From NCBI RefSeq assembly GCF_042657065.1, contig NZ_JBHSNF010000002.1:1-64000 (forward strand): DNA of 64,000 nucleotides, in the 5' to 3' direction. This DNA is from Rhodanobacter ginsengisoli. GTDB lineage: Bacteria > Pseudomonadota > Gammaproteobacteria > Xanthomonadales > Rhodanobacteraceae. Below the pieces are notes generated by a model. It made no database searches. It was not told where the DNA came from and worked only from the letters and a program-made list of their open reading frames with translations. Positions within the stretch are counted from its first letter, which is position 1; each line of letters begins with the position of its first letter. Positions 16,442 to 25,523 of the stretch are shown piece by piece. The position numbers and the translations under genes are program-made.

Positions 16442-16975
16442 TCAGCCACCCGGACCTTGGTGCAACGGCCAGATCGCCCTGCCCTGTTGCTCGCCCAGTG
16501 GACGCAGCAGCAGATGGAACGCGGCGACGTGCGTGATCATCAACAGGGGCACGTAGATGATCGGTATCGCGTAGACGGCGCCCAGTTGCCCTGCCAAGGC
16601 AGGAAGACCGGCACGGACAGCGTGGTAATAGTCGAGGATGAGGTCGACCGATCCGACGAGATTGAAGGCGACCACGAACGCCCGGAAGAGCGGACGTACC
16701 CTTGCCGCGAGAAGGGCCAGGAGAGCCAGCACGCCGGTGGCAAAGTCGCCGTAGGCGGCGAACCCCGCAAAGCTGGCGGGCAGATGTGGGCCAACGATGT
16801 CCGGCAGGATGAAGACGAGTCCGAAGAAGCGAAAGCTGTGCAGAGTGGCAATGATCCGCAGCGCTTCGAACCGGCCCATCGATTTGAGCCGGGGCCAGAT
16901 GTACACGTTGAAGCACAGCAGCCAGGCGACGTAGCCCAGGACGAGATGCAGTTGAAAAATGGTTTGCGGCGACAT
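16442..16975 (-). CDS. Small integral membrane protein of unknown function
   Basis: The ATG at 16975 follows AGGAGATTAC. The 177-residue protein has about five hydrophobic helices: residues 8-27, 40-62, 75-95, 102-122 and 133-158. H-L-V-L-G-Y-V-A-W-L and Y-H-A-V-R-A-G-L-P are the only polar motifs in them. It looks like a short, uncharacterised multi-pass membrane protein. It is divergent from a LysR regulator that starts 110 bases away, which suggests that regulator controls it. Confidence 0.75.
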   Translation of the reverse strand: MSPQTIFQLHLVLGYVAWLLCFNVYIWPRLKSMGRFEALRIIATLHSFRFFGLVFILPDIVGPHLPASFAGFAAYGDFATGVLALLALLAARVRPLFRAFVVAFNLVGSVDLILDYYHAVRAGLPALAGQLGAVYAIPIIYVPLLMITHVAAFHLLLRPLGEQQGRAIWPLHQGPGG

Positions 16976-17084
16976 GTAATCTCCTGTCAGATCCACGGTA
17001 ACGACATCAGCGGGATTGCTGATCTGCAAACCCTGTTTATCACCGCTTTCTGCAAGCGACTATCCGCGACAAAGTGGCCGCCCC

Positions 17085-18023
17085 ATGAAGAAAAACTTCA
17101 CAGTCAGGCAGGGTGCACTGGACGGCGTGGAGGCATTCCTGAGCGTTGCCCGGCACCTGAGTTTTCGCAAAGCCTCTGCAGAACTCGGCGTGACCCCATC
17201 GGCGATCAGCCAGGTGATACGGGCACTTGAAGAGCGCGTCGGTACGGCGCTCTTCATGCGCACAACGCGCAGCGTCGGCCTGACCGAAGCTGGCGAGCGA
17301 TTCCTTTCGCGCGCAAGACCCGCCTTCGAGGAACTCGTCGCCGCAGGCGAGGCGGCGCGCGATCTCGGGCGACGGCCTGCGGGACGCCTGCGCCTTTCCG
17401 TGCCTCCCGCCGTCGTGCCGATCCTGCTGGAACCACTGATCGCTTCGTTCTGCCGTACCTACCCCGAGATCGAGGTGGAGATCGCCGCAAACGAGAAGCT
17501 GGTCGACCTTGCGGCCGAAGGATTCGACGCCGGCATCCGCTTCGGCCAGTTCATCGCGGTCGACATGGTTGCCGTACGACTGACGCCGCCGTTTCGCTTT
17601 GTGGTCGTCGGCAGCCCCGCCTACTTCGCCGGTAACGCCCGGCCTGAACACCCGGACCATCTGAGTCAGCACGCATGCCTGAGATTGCGGCGATCCAGCG
17701 GCGCGCTCGCGCCATGGTCGCTCGACGACGACGGTCGCCCGATCGAAGTGGCCGTGTCAGGTCCATTCATCGCCAACGACTTTCCTACCATGCTTGGTGC
17801 GGCCGTCGAAGGTGTGGGTCTCGCCCAGGTACCCGAGCCGATCGCCGCCGAACTGGTGACTGCGGGGAAACTCGTGCAGGTGCTGGAGAGATTCGCGCCC
17901 GTGACGTCGGGCATGTTTCTCTACCATCCCGGCCACCGGCAGATGACATCGAAGCTGCGCGCCTTCATCGAACACGTGAAGCTGCGCGCTGACACCCTCG
18001 CAAAAGTCCCGCAGCCACGTTGA
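17085..18023 (+). CDS. LysR-family transcriptional regulator
   Basis: The 312-residue protein has the N-terminal winged HTH (about 12-70) with F-L-S-V-A-R-H-L-S-F-R-K-A-S-A-E-L-G-V-T-P-S-A and the dimerising linker helix, then a periplasmic-binding-like effector domain (about 95-300). R-L-S-V-P-P-A-V-V and F-D-A-G-I-R-F-G are typical of the subgroup that controls oxidoreductase or transporter genes. The ATG at 17085 fits family length. It probably regulates the divergent membrane protein gene at 16442-16975. The effector is unknown. Confidence 0.9.
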   Translation: MKKNFTVRQGALDGVEAFLSVARHLSFRKASAELGVTPSAISQVIRALEERVGTALFMRTTRSVGLTEAGERFLSRARPAFEELVAAGEAARDLGRRPAGRLRLSVPPAVVPILLEPLIASFCRTYPEIEVEIAANEKLVDLAAEGFDAGIRFGQFIAVDMVAVRLTPPFRFVVVGSPAYFAGNARPEHPDHLSQHACLRLRRSSGALAPWSLDDDGRPIEVAVSGPFIANDFPTMLGAAVEGVGLAQVPEPIAAELVTAGKLVQVLERFAPVTSGMFLYHPGHRQMTSKLRAFIEHVKLRADTLAKVPQPR

Positions 18024-18263
18024 ATGGCGATGAGCCGGACCCGAACGCGAAATCCGGGCCGCCGCGGGTTCATTGACCACCGGATTGAGCGCTCACCCCT
18101 GCGGACGCGTGACCTCCTGCCCTTGCCGTTGTCGCGGAGGAGGCGAATAATCCGCGCGCTGCGCTGCACAACCCCGCGTATCGCAGTCTGAGCTGTTCCC
18201 GTTTGCCGGCCCGCCGATGTCCTGCCGTGCCGGCGTGGAGCGCTCGTTCCAGGAAACCGCCTC

Positions 18264-19712
18264 GTGACCTTGTTGAGTGAGGAAACGACCGACGCCTCGG
18301 CGCTCCCCCTGCCGCTGCCGGTCTTTCCCGATTACCGCGTGACCTCGCTGATCGTGGCCTGCGCCATCTTCATGGAGCAGCTGGACGCGACCGTGCTGGC
18401 CACGGCGCTGCCCACGATGGCGCGCGACTTCCACGTCGGCGCGCCGTCGATGAGCATCGCGATGACGGTGTACCTGCTGGCCCTGGCGATCCTGATTCCG
18501 GCCAGTGGCGCGGTGGCCGAGCGCTTCGGCATCAAGCGGGTGTTCCAGGCCTCGATCGTCGTGTTCGTGCTCGGCTCGATCGCCTGCTCGTTCGCCGGCA
18601 GCCTGCCGATGATGGTGGCCGCGCGCCTGCTGCAGGGCGCCGGCGGCGCGATGATGGCGCCGATCGGGCGGCTGATCGTGCTGCGCACGGTGGAGCGCCG
18701 GCACCTGGTCTCGGCGATGTCGTGGACGCTGATCCCGGCCTTCCTCGGTCCGCTGATGGGGCCGCCGCTGGGCGGCTTCATCGTCACCTACCTGGACTGG
18801 CACTGGATCTTCTACATCAACCTGCCGATCGGCGTGCTCGGCTACTGGCTGGTGCGCCGTTTCATCCTGGAGATTCCCGCCGGCGCGACGCCGGTGCGGT
18901 TCGACCTGGGCGGCTTTGCGCTGTGCGGGGTCAGCCTGGGCAGCCTGCTGTTCGGCTTCGAGATGATCGGCCAGAGCGCCGACCTGGTCCAGGCGCTGGG
19001 CCTGATCGCACTGGGCAGCGCGGCCGGCCTGGGTTATCTGTGGCATGCGCGGCGGCGGCGCGACCCGCTGCTGGATCTGTCGCTGCTGAAGATCGACTCG
19101 TTCCGGCTGTCGGTGGTGGCCGGCTCGCTGATGCGGGTGACCCAGGGCGCGCAGCCGTTCCTGTTGCCGCTGATGTTCCAGATCGGTTTCGGCCTCTCGG
19201 CGGTGCGCAGCGGCGAGCTGATCCTGGCCACCACGCTGGGTGCGATCGTGATGCGCAGCGCCACCCCGGGCCTGCTGCGCCGGGTCGGGTTCCGCCGCGG
19301 CATGCTGGTCAACGGCGTGCTGTCCAGCCTCGGCTATGCGGTGTGCGCGCTGTTCCGGCCGGACTGGCCGTTCGCGCTGATGTTCGCCCTGCTGTTCTGC
19401 TGCGGCGCGTTCATGTCGTTCCAGTTCGCCGCCTACAACACGGTGGCCTACGAGGCCGTGCCGACCGAACGGATCAGCGCGGCCAGCAGCCTGTACACCA
19501 CCCTGCAGCAGCTGATGCTCTCGGTCGGCATCTGCAGCGGTGCGCTGGTGCTCAAGCTCAGCATGGGCCTGGGCCGGCATGCCGAGCCGCACCAGCTGGA
19601 TTTCTCCATCGCGTTCGTCGTGGTCAGCCTGATCTCGCTGAGCTCGACCCGCTGGCACCTGCGTTTTGCGCCGGATGCGGGGCACGAGCTGAGCGGGCAC
19701 CGGCGCGACTGA
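18264..19712 (+). CDS. MFS transporter, DHA2-like
   Basis: The GTG at 18264 follows AGGAAA and gives 482 residues. The first helix has F-M-E-Q-L-D-A-T-V-L-A-T-A-L-P, then A-E-R-F-G-I-K-R in the first loop, R-L-L-Q-G-A-G-G-A-M-M-A-P-I-G and G-P-P-L-G-G-F-I, all of the DHA2/EmrB type. About 13-14 hydrophobic segments follow. It likely exports hydrophobic toxic compounds by proton antiport. It converges on the exported protein gene at 19819-20598 and has no regulator directly attached. Confidence 0.88.
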   Translation: MTLLSEETTDASALPLPLPVFPDYRVTSLIVACAIFMEQLDATVLATALPTMARDFHVGAPSMSIAMTVYLLALAILIPASGAVAERFGIKRVFQASIVVFVLGSIACSFAGSLPMMVAARLLQGAGGAMMAPIGRLIVLRTVERRHLVSAMSWTLIPAFLGPLMGPPLGGFIVTYLDWHWIFYINLPIGVLGYWLVRRFILEIPAGATPVRFDLGGFALCGVSLGSLLFGFEMIGQSADLVQALGLIALGSAAGLGYLWHARRRRDPLLDLSLLKIDSFRLSVVAGSLMRVTQGAQPFLLPLMFQIGFGLSAVRSGELILATTLGAIVMRSATPGLLRRVGFRRGMLVNGVLSSLGYAVCALFRPDWPFALMFALLFCCGAFMSFQFAAYNTVAYEAVPTERISAASSLYTTLQQLMLSVGICSGALVLKLSMGLGRHAEPHQLDFSIAFVVVSLISLSSTRWHLRFAPDAGHELSGHRRD

Positions 19713-19776
19713 ACGGCCCCGCCCTGCTCGCCGCACGCGGGCGGCGGTCGATGGAGTGGACCGGCACGGGCAGAAA

Positions 19777-19801
19777 GGGCGGCCGTGACGGCCGGCCGCC
19801 C
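19777..19801 (-). terminator. Rho-independent terminator of the gene at 19819-20598
   Basis: The 8-bp stem GGGCGGCC/GGCCGCCC with a 9-base loop is followed on the minus strand by TTTCTG. It lies 17 bases past the stop codon of the leftward gene. Confidence 0.7.
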
Positions 19802-19818
19802 CGCTGCTGCGGCTGGCG

Positions 19819-20598
19819 TTACTTGCCCGCCGGGGTGTAGGTCAGGTCGGCGCTGCGGCTGTCGACGTGCGACCAGACCTCCTGGATCGCGCCGTTGACC
19901 GACTTGCGCATGGCGGCCGCCGAGTCCTTGCCGTACACGCCCTCGACCATCTTCCACAACGGCTGGTTGGGTTCCTTGCCGAAGTCCGCCCAGGTCTTGG
20001 AGTAGATCGACAGGATGAAGTCGGGTGCGCCGTGATCGGCATCCATCACCTGCACGAACGTGTAGTGGCTGGACCAGTTGGATTTCGCAGCGGCGGCGGC
20101 GATCTTCTTCGCTGCCGCCGTGAACGCCTCGGACGCCTCGTGCCCCTGCTTGAGCTTGAAGAACGTCACTTCCATCAGCGGACTGCCGGCGTCCATGTTG
20201 TCCTTGGCCATGTAGCTGAGTTCGGGTTTGATCTCCAGGAACGCGCTGGTTTCGCCTTTCAGGTGCGGATTCACATCGCTTTGCCACGCGGCCATGCACG
20301 GACTGCTCTGCACGTGCATCGCATCGAAGGCGGCCCAGTTCACGGGCTCGGATACATACGAGTACTGGTAGGTATCGCCGGTTTCATGCAGCCAGGTTGT
20401 CCATGCGTACTTGAATCCATGTTCTGCCAGACACTTGTTGAAGCTCTTGGCGCCGGCCTCGTAGGCCTGCTGATCCGGCGGCGCCACCGAGTCGGTGTAG
20501 ACCCGCATGATGTTCGCCTTTTCCATTTCGGCGGCTTGCACACTTGCCACGCCGACCAGTGCCAACGCCGATACCACGCAAAGTGAAATACCTTTCAT
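19819..20598 (-). CDS. Exported protein with two repeated alpha/beta modules, function unknown
   Basis: The 259-residue protein starts M-K-G-I-S-L-C-V-V-S-A-L-A-L-V-G with GGGGGG upstream and a signal peptide cut near residue 22 (V-Q-A-A). The mature part looks internally duplicated: one unit from I-M-R-V-Y-T-D (about 30) to N-W-A-A-F-D-A-M, another from L-M-E-V-T-F-F-K-L-K (about 140) to S-K-T-W-A-D-F-G-K. Each has a strand, a long helix, a strand with W-x-x-H/Y and a strand ending in W-A-x-F, like dimeric alpha/beta-barrel (NIPSNAP/Dabb-type) modules. That fold is my inference. It is probably periplasmic. It has its own terminator and no operon partner. Confidence 0.7.
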   Translation of the reverse strand: MKGISLCVVSALALVGVASVQAAEMEKANIMRVYTDSVAPPDQQAYEAGAKSFNKCLAEHGFKYAWTTWLHETGDTYQYSYVSEPVNWAAFDAMHVQSSPCMAAWQSDVNPHLKGETSAFLEIKPELSYMAKDNMDAGSPLMEVTFFKLKQGHEASEAFTAAAKKIAAAAAKSNWSSHYTFVQVMDADHGAPDFILSIYSKTWADFGKEPNQPLWKMVEGVYGKDSAAAMRKSVNGAIQEVWSHVDSRSADLTYTPAGK

Positions 20599-20769
20599 GA
20601 GAACCCCCCGCGAAGCTGCTGCCTCGCTCGATTAGGTTAGGTTACCCCTGCGATACCCCTCCGCCCCATTGCAGGGCGAAGGCACACAGTATGCGCGCAG
20701 AAATCGGCAAAGTGGCCTGCCCGGCCCCGTGCCGGCTTGACGCCAAGCGCGTCGGGCGCGGAAGATCGA

Positions 20770-21762
20770 ATGATGCAAAGCACCATTTCCCATGCGGTCC
20801 CGATCAAGCTGGCCCTGCAGGGCGGCGGTGCGCATGGGGCGTTCACCTGGGGCGTGCTGGACCGCCTGCTGGAGTGGCCGGGACTGCAGATCGAGTCGAT
20901 CAGTGCCACCAGCAGCGGAGCGATGAACGCGGCCGCCCTGGCCCAGGGCTGGCTGCATGGCGGCGCCGCCGGGGCGCGCGAATCGCTGGATGCGTTCTGG
21001 CTGGCGTTGGCACGGCAGAACGCAGCGACCGAGTGGTGGGTCGCTGCCGCGGGCACGCTCGATCCGGGACTGTGGTCGAAGGTGCCGGGCGCGCCGTTGT
21101 CGGCGAATCCGCTGCGGCCGCTGGTCGAGGCAGCATTCGACATCGATGCCCTGCGTGCGGGACCGATCGAGCTGCACGTGGCGGCGACGCGCGTACGCGA
21201 TGGCGCGCTGACCCTGTTCGACAACGCCCATCTGAGCCATGACGCCCTGCTGGCGTCGGCCTGCCTGCCGCAATGGTTTGCCCCGGTGGACATCGACGGC
21301 GAGGCGTACTGGGACGGTGGCTTCGCCGGCAACCCCGTGCTGGAACCGCTGCTCGGTGGCGGCAGCGACGACCTGCTATGCGTGTTGCTGCAACCGTTCG
21401 ACGGCTTCAGTGTGCCGCGCACGGCCCGCGACATCGCGGAGCTGTCGGCCCAGCTGTCGTTTTCCAGCGCGTTCAGGCGCGAACTGCGCGATCTCGCGCT
21501 GACCCGTCAGCGCATCGGCAAGCACCTGGCTCCGGGTGCGGCGGCCGGTCGGCTGCGCCGCCTGCGCATGCACATCATCACGCCGAAGGACGCCCTGACC
21601 ATCCGCGACGGCTATTCCGCCGCGGATACGCGGCTGCGCCGGTTGCAGGCCCTGCGGGAACTGGGACGGGAGGCTGCCGAAAGCTGGTGCACACGTCACC
21701 ACGACGATCCGGGCCGTCGCGAGAGCTTCGCTCTGTCGAGCTGGCTGGACGGCAGCTGCTGA
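20770..21762 (+). CDS. Patatin-like phospholipase
   Basis: The 330-residue protein has the patatin oxyanion loop L-Q-G-G-G-A-H-G-A-F (16-25), the nucleophile motif A-T-S-S-G-A with Ser48 where G-x-S-x-G is usual, and the catalytic Asp in Y-W-D-G-G-F-A-G-N-P. It is a Ser-Asp dyad lipid acyl hydrolase of the cytoplasmic RssA/YchK-like branch, without a signal peptide. Two adjacent ATG codons (20770, 20773) are possible starts; GGAAG lies 8 bases before the first. It is probably an esterase acting on phospholipids or storage polyesters. No partner gene is adjacent. Confidence 0.88.
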   Translation: MMQSTISHAVPIKLALQGGGAHGAFTWGVLDRLLEWPGLQIESISATSSGAMNAAALAQGWLHGGAAGARESLDAFWLALARQNAATEWWVAAAGTLDPGLWSKVPGAPLSANPLRPLVEAAFDIDALRAGPIELHVAATRVRDGALTLFDNAHLSHDALLASACLPQWFAPVDIDGEAYWDGGFAGNPVLEPLLGGGSDDLLCVLLQPFDGFSVPRTARDIAELSAQLSFSSAFRRELRDLALTRQRIGKHLAPGAAAGRLRRLRMHIITPKDALTIRDGYSAADTRLRRLQALRELGREAAESWCTRHHDDPGRRESFALSSWLDGSC

Positions 21763-21787
21763 GCGGCCCGCGCCGCCCTGCCGCGTA

Positions 21788-22138
21788 TCAGCTTTCCGCG
21801 GTGAACTCTTCGTAGGCACGCACCGCGTCGGCTGCGTACATCAGCGAGGGCCCGCCGCCCATGTAGACCGCCACCGCCAGGGTCTCCATCACCTGCTCGC
21901 GACGGGCACCGAGCCGGACCAGCGCCTTGACGTGAAAGCCGATGCAGCCGTCGCAATGGGTGGCGACGCCGATCGCCAGCGCCATCAGCTCCTTGTCCAG
22001 GCCGGACAGCACACCCGGCGCCATCGCGGCCTTGGCCATGGCCGAGAAGCCGCCCATCGTGTCGGGCTCGGCGGCGCGGAAGGTGGCGATGGCCTGGTTC
22101 AGATCCTGGGTGATCTGCTTGTACGACTTGCTCGACAT
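21788..22138 (-). CDS. Carboxymuconolactone decarboxylase/AhpD-family protein
   Basis: The 116-residue protein has the AhpD-type helix with H-C-D-G-C-I-G-F-H (about 61-69), a CxxC plus His redox site, and E-L-M-A-L-A-I-G-V-A-T before it. Such small proteins act as alkylhydroperoxidases or thiol-disulfide partners and form homo-oligomers. The C-terminal part matches the family length (about 110-120). It converges on the patatin-like gene. The redox role is inferred from the family; the physiological substrate is unknown. Confidence 0.85.
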   Translation of the reverse strand: MSSKSYKQITQDLNQAIATFRAAEPDTMGGFSAMAKAAMAPGVLSGLDKELMALAIGVATHCDGCIGFHVKALVRLGARREQVMETLAVAVYMGGGPSLMYAADAVRAYEEFTAES

Positions 22139-22335
22139 GGAGAACTCCGTGCGGGTGGTGGAGATGCCCCTGCAATCTATGCCCCTGCCGGCGCTATCGG
22201 CACGACTGCGACCGCATGTCGCGCCGACGCCGCGGGCCCCCGCGCGGATGCCGGATCGCCGATCGGTCGCCCGAGGGCGGGTACGGCCGCACGACGAACG
22301 TGACGGCGCGGTGGCTCAGGCCGACAGTGTCGGGT

Positions 22336-23454
22336 TCAACCCGCCGACGCGGTTTTCGGCGTGACGTAGGCCACGCTGGAGCTGATGCGGCCCCTGCTCC
22401 AGCCATCCATGAAGGTGCGCAGCTTGCCGCCCACCACGATGACCACCGGACGACCGGACAGACGCATCGCCTGGAAGGCCGATGGCGACATGGCCAGGCC
22501 GACCTGGTGCTCGGCCCGCATTCTTGCCGCCTTGGCCGCGAACCAGGCCTGCGGACCGGCCAGCACGCCCGACGCCGACTCCGCCTGGCGCGAGGTCTCG
22601 ATGGTCTGGCGCAGATGCTCGAGATGGTTCTCGCTGAAGGCCTCGTTGAGGGCGGCGATGCTGAAAGGCGAAGCGACGTATTCGTCCAGCAGGACGCCCA
22701 GCATGGCGGCGACGCGCAAGGCGATCTGGCGATTCGCGTTCGACAGGTGCGGTGCGCTGGCGGGGGCCTGATAAGCACCCTCGATGGCCTCGATCAGCGC
22801 GCGGAACTCCGCCTGATTGAGCGGACGCTGATCCAGCGGGGTGTTGCGCCGGTCGATCAGCCAGAGCTGGTCGACCGCCGGCAAGGCATGCGAACGGTGG
22901 ACCGCGCGGTCCCGTGCCTGCTCGACCGGCAGGCCGGCATCGACCATCTGCGCGGTCAGCGCTTCCTGGGTCAACGGCTGCGGCCGCACGTTGCCGTCGT
23001 CGTCGTACCAGCGGCGATATTCCAGCGTGGCCGGGTGGAACAGGTCCCGTGGCGGCTGCACCATCGCGCGCGCCTCGGCAGCGTAGTCCAGCGCGGGAGC
23101 CATCGCGCGCAGGCCGGCGGCCCGGGCCGCCAGCACGCGATCGAGCAGCACCTCGGCCGTGACCAGGTGCCGGTGATAGCTCGCCCGACCGTCGTGTTCG
23201 TCGACGACCGGGAAGTACACGAAACGGATGCGGGAGGGTTGTCCCGCGGATACGGACGGGCGACTGCGGGGGGCGGTGGAAAGCTTGCTCGTGCCATCGC
23301 ACCCCTGGCCGGCGATCCGGCGCCCGATCGGCAGGGCACGGTGCGCGGTAGGCAGATCGCACAACATGGCATCGATGTCCGGAGTCAGGACAGTGACAGG
23401 CCGGGCCGGTAAGGCGTCCTGCACATTGGCGACTGATGCGGCTTGCACACTCAC
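22336..23454 (-). CDS. Hypothetical protein, no recognised domain
   Basis: I suggest the GTG at 23454, with AAGG 8 bases upstream, giving 372 residues starting V-S-V-Q-A-A-S-V-A-N; the frame is open further, to a GTG at 23514. The protein is acidic to neutral and mostly helical. R-R-W-Y-D-D-D-G-N-V near the middle and the C-terminal V-V-I-V-V-G-G-K-L-R-T-F-M-D-G-W are its most distinctive parts. I find no catalytic motif and no membrane segment. It is flanked by the AhpD-like gene and, divergently, the zinc-ribbon SDR gene. Whether it is secreted is unclear. Confidence 0.55.
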   Translation of the reverse strand: MSVQAASVANVQDALPARPVTVLTPDIDAMLCDLPTAHRALPIGRRIAGQGCDGTSKLSTAPRSRPSVSAGQPSRIRFVYFPVVDEHDGRASYHRHLVTAEVLLDRVLAARAAGLRAMAPALDYAAEARAMVQPPRDLFHPATLEYRRWYDDDGNVRPQPLTQEALTAQMVDAGLPVEQARDRAVHRSHALPAVDQLWLIDRRNTPLDQRPLNQAEFRALIEAIEGAYQAPASAPHLSNANRQIALRVAAMLGVLLDEYVASPFSIAALNEAFSENHLEHLRQTIETSRQAESASGVLAGPQAWFAAKAARMRAEHQVGLAMSPSAFQAMRLSGRPVVIVVGGKLRTFMDGWSRGRISSSVAYVTPKTASAG

Positions 23455-23792
23455 GAAAACGACCTTGATGGCTGTGGCAGGGTGGCGCCGAAATCTCCAC
23501 TGGCGCCCCACCACCGGGGATACAGCTCAGGCCCTCCATACCGGACGGCTACGACACCACTTTTGCATTAGCCATGCCATCAAAGTGTGTCCCAGCTCTC
23601 ATTAGCCGCATGCCGTGGTTGCGGTGAATGCCACGCCATGAGGCGAACCGCGGCGCCGCGGAAGACACCGGTACGGCGCGCTCGGCCCGCTTTCCCCGAA
23701 GTTCGCTCGAAAACAGGCAAAATACGCGGTCTGCAGCATGCGTTCGTCTGTTTTCAGCACGGACGAACCTGACTGCCCCCACTCGACTACGG

Positions 23793-25382
23793 ATGAACCC
23801 CTTGACGATCACGACCGCCCCTACCTCCGGACAGGACGACGCGGATACCGCCCTGCTGGAGCGCCTGCGCGCCGCGGCGGAACTGCTGGAGTCCGTCGCA
23901 GCCGATCGGCAACTGCTGGATCAGCTGCCCGCGGACGACCGCCAGCGCCTGCACCAGGCGGTCGCGCAGCTCTACCATCCCGATCCCGGCGCGCGACGGA
24001 TCAAGCTGAAGGCAGCCGAGAAGGCGCGGCATGCGGCGAAGATCCAGGCCGAGGACAGCGTGCTCAACCAGACCGGCATCCGCGCGCTGCGCCGGCGGCC
24101 GGTGTTCACCACGCCGAATGTGTTTGCACCCGAGGGCTTCCTGCCGCAGGACATCCCGGCCGATGCCGACGCGGCGCAGCCGCGCGAATCGATCGAGCCG
24201 AAGCATTGCTACGTATGCAAGCAGAAGTATTCGGCGATCCATTTCTTCTACGACCAGTTGTGCCCCGACTGCGCGGCCTTCAACTACGCCAAGCGCACCG
24301 AGCTGGTGGACCTGCGCGGGCGAGTGGCACTGCTGACCGGCGGCCGGGTGAAGATCGGCTACCAGGCCGGCCTGAAGCTGTTGCGCGCCGGCGCCGAACT
24401 GATCGTGACCACGCGCTTTCCGCGCGACTCGGCCGCCCGCTACGCCGAGGAGCCGGACTTCGCCCAGTGGGGCGACCGCCTGCAGATCTACGGACTCGAC
24501 CTGCGCCACACGCCGAGCGTCGAAGCGTTCTGCCAGGAACTGGTGGCCACGCGGCCACGGCTCGATTTCATCATCAACAATGCCTGCCAGACCGTGCGCC
24601 GGCCGCCGGACTTCTACGCGCACATGATGGAAGGCGAGACGGCCGCCGTGCACGAGATGCCCGAGCACCTGCGCCGGCTGGTGGGGCATTACGAAGGGCT
24701 GCGCGGCTCGAACATCCTGCCCGACGCCGGAGCCTCGGCACTGGCCGTCGGCGGCGGCCGCACCGACCTGCCCGGGCTGACCCGCGCTGCCGAACTGTCG
24801 CAACTGCCGCTGCTGCCCGAGGAACTGCTGGCGCAGAGCCACCTGTTCCCCGAAGGCCGGCTGGACCAGGACCTGCAGCAGATCGACCTGCGCCAGCGCA
24901 ATTCGTGGCGGCTGCTGATGGCCGAGGTGCCGTCGGTGGAATTGCTGGAGGTGCAGCTGGTCAACGCGATCGCGCCGTTCATCATCAACGCGCGATTGAA
25001 GCCGCTGATGTTGCGCACGCCCGGGCGCGACAAGCACATCGTCAACGTGTCGGCGATGGAAGGCCAGTTCTACCGCAGCTTCAAGACCACCCGGCACCCG
25101 CACACCAACATGGCGAAGGCCGCGCTGAACATGATGACGCGCACCGCCGCCACGGACTACCACAACGACGGCATCCACATGAACAGCGTCGACACCGGCT
25201 GGGTGACCGACGAGGATCCCGCCGAGCTGGCCGCGAGGAAGGTGCTCGAGGAACGCTTCCACCCGCCGCTGGACATCATCGACGGCGCCGCGCGGATCGT
25301 CGATCCGATCATCAGCGGGATCAACAGCGGCGAGCATGTGTGGGGGCAGTTCCTGAAGGACTACAAGCCCACCGACTGGTAA
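23793..25382 (+). CDS. SDR-family protein with an N-terminal zinc ribbon and non-standard active site
   Basis: The 529-residue protein has about 130 residues of helical N terminus, then a zinc-ribbon-like C-Y-V-C (139-142) and C-P-D-C (157-160), then a Rossmann domain with T-G-G-R-V-K-I-G-Y (182-190), I-I-N-N-A-C-Q-T-V (the NNAG position) and N-V-S-A-M-E-G (418-424). At the catalytic tyrosine position of the Y-x-x-x-K motif it has T-N-M-A-K-A-A-L (438-445), so Lys442 is present but Tyr is replaced by Thr. Related proteins with the same H-T-N-M-A-K sequence exist in fungi and actinobacteria as far as I recall, so this looks like a family property. An extra 90-residue insert lies between the NNAG and Ser segments. 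The reaction is unknown. The start at 23793 fits the region; a frame upstream is open but poor. Confidence 0.8.
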   Translation: MNPLTITTAPTSGQDDADTALLERLRAAAELLESVAADRQLLDQLPADDRQRLHQAVAQLYHPDPGARRIKLKAAEKARHAAKIQAEDSVLNQTGIRALRRRPVFTTPNVFAPEGFLPQDIPADADAAQPRESIEPKHCYVCKQKYSAIHFFYDQLCPDCAAFNYAKRTELVDLRGRVALLTGGRVKIGYQAGLKLLRAGAELIVTTRFPRDSAARYAEEPDFAQWGDRLQIYGLDLRHTPSVEAFCQELVATRPRLDFIINNACQTVRRPPDFYAHMMEGETAAVHEMPEHLRRLVGHYEGLRGSNILPDAGASALAVGGGRTDLPGLTRAAELSQLPLLPEELLAQSHLFPEGRLDQDLQQIDLRQRNSWRLLMAEVPSVELLEVQLVNAIAPFIINARLKPLMLRTPGRDKHIVNVSAMEGQFYRSFKTTRHPHTNMAKAALNMMTRTAATDYHNDGIHMNSVDTGWVTDEDPAELAARKVLEERFHPPLDIIDGAARIVDPIISGINSGEHVWGQFLKDYKPTDW

Positions 25383-25523
25383 GCCCTGCCCGACCTGACG
25401 CGGCGAATGCCGGGATCGACCGCAGGCAGATCGTTTTCGATATGCCGACGTGGCCTGAACATCCGGCTGAATAGTCTGTCCCGATATCGACCAGCATCGT
25501 TCATCCGACCAGGGAATATCGTC

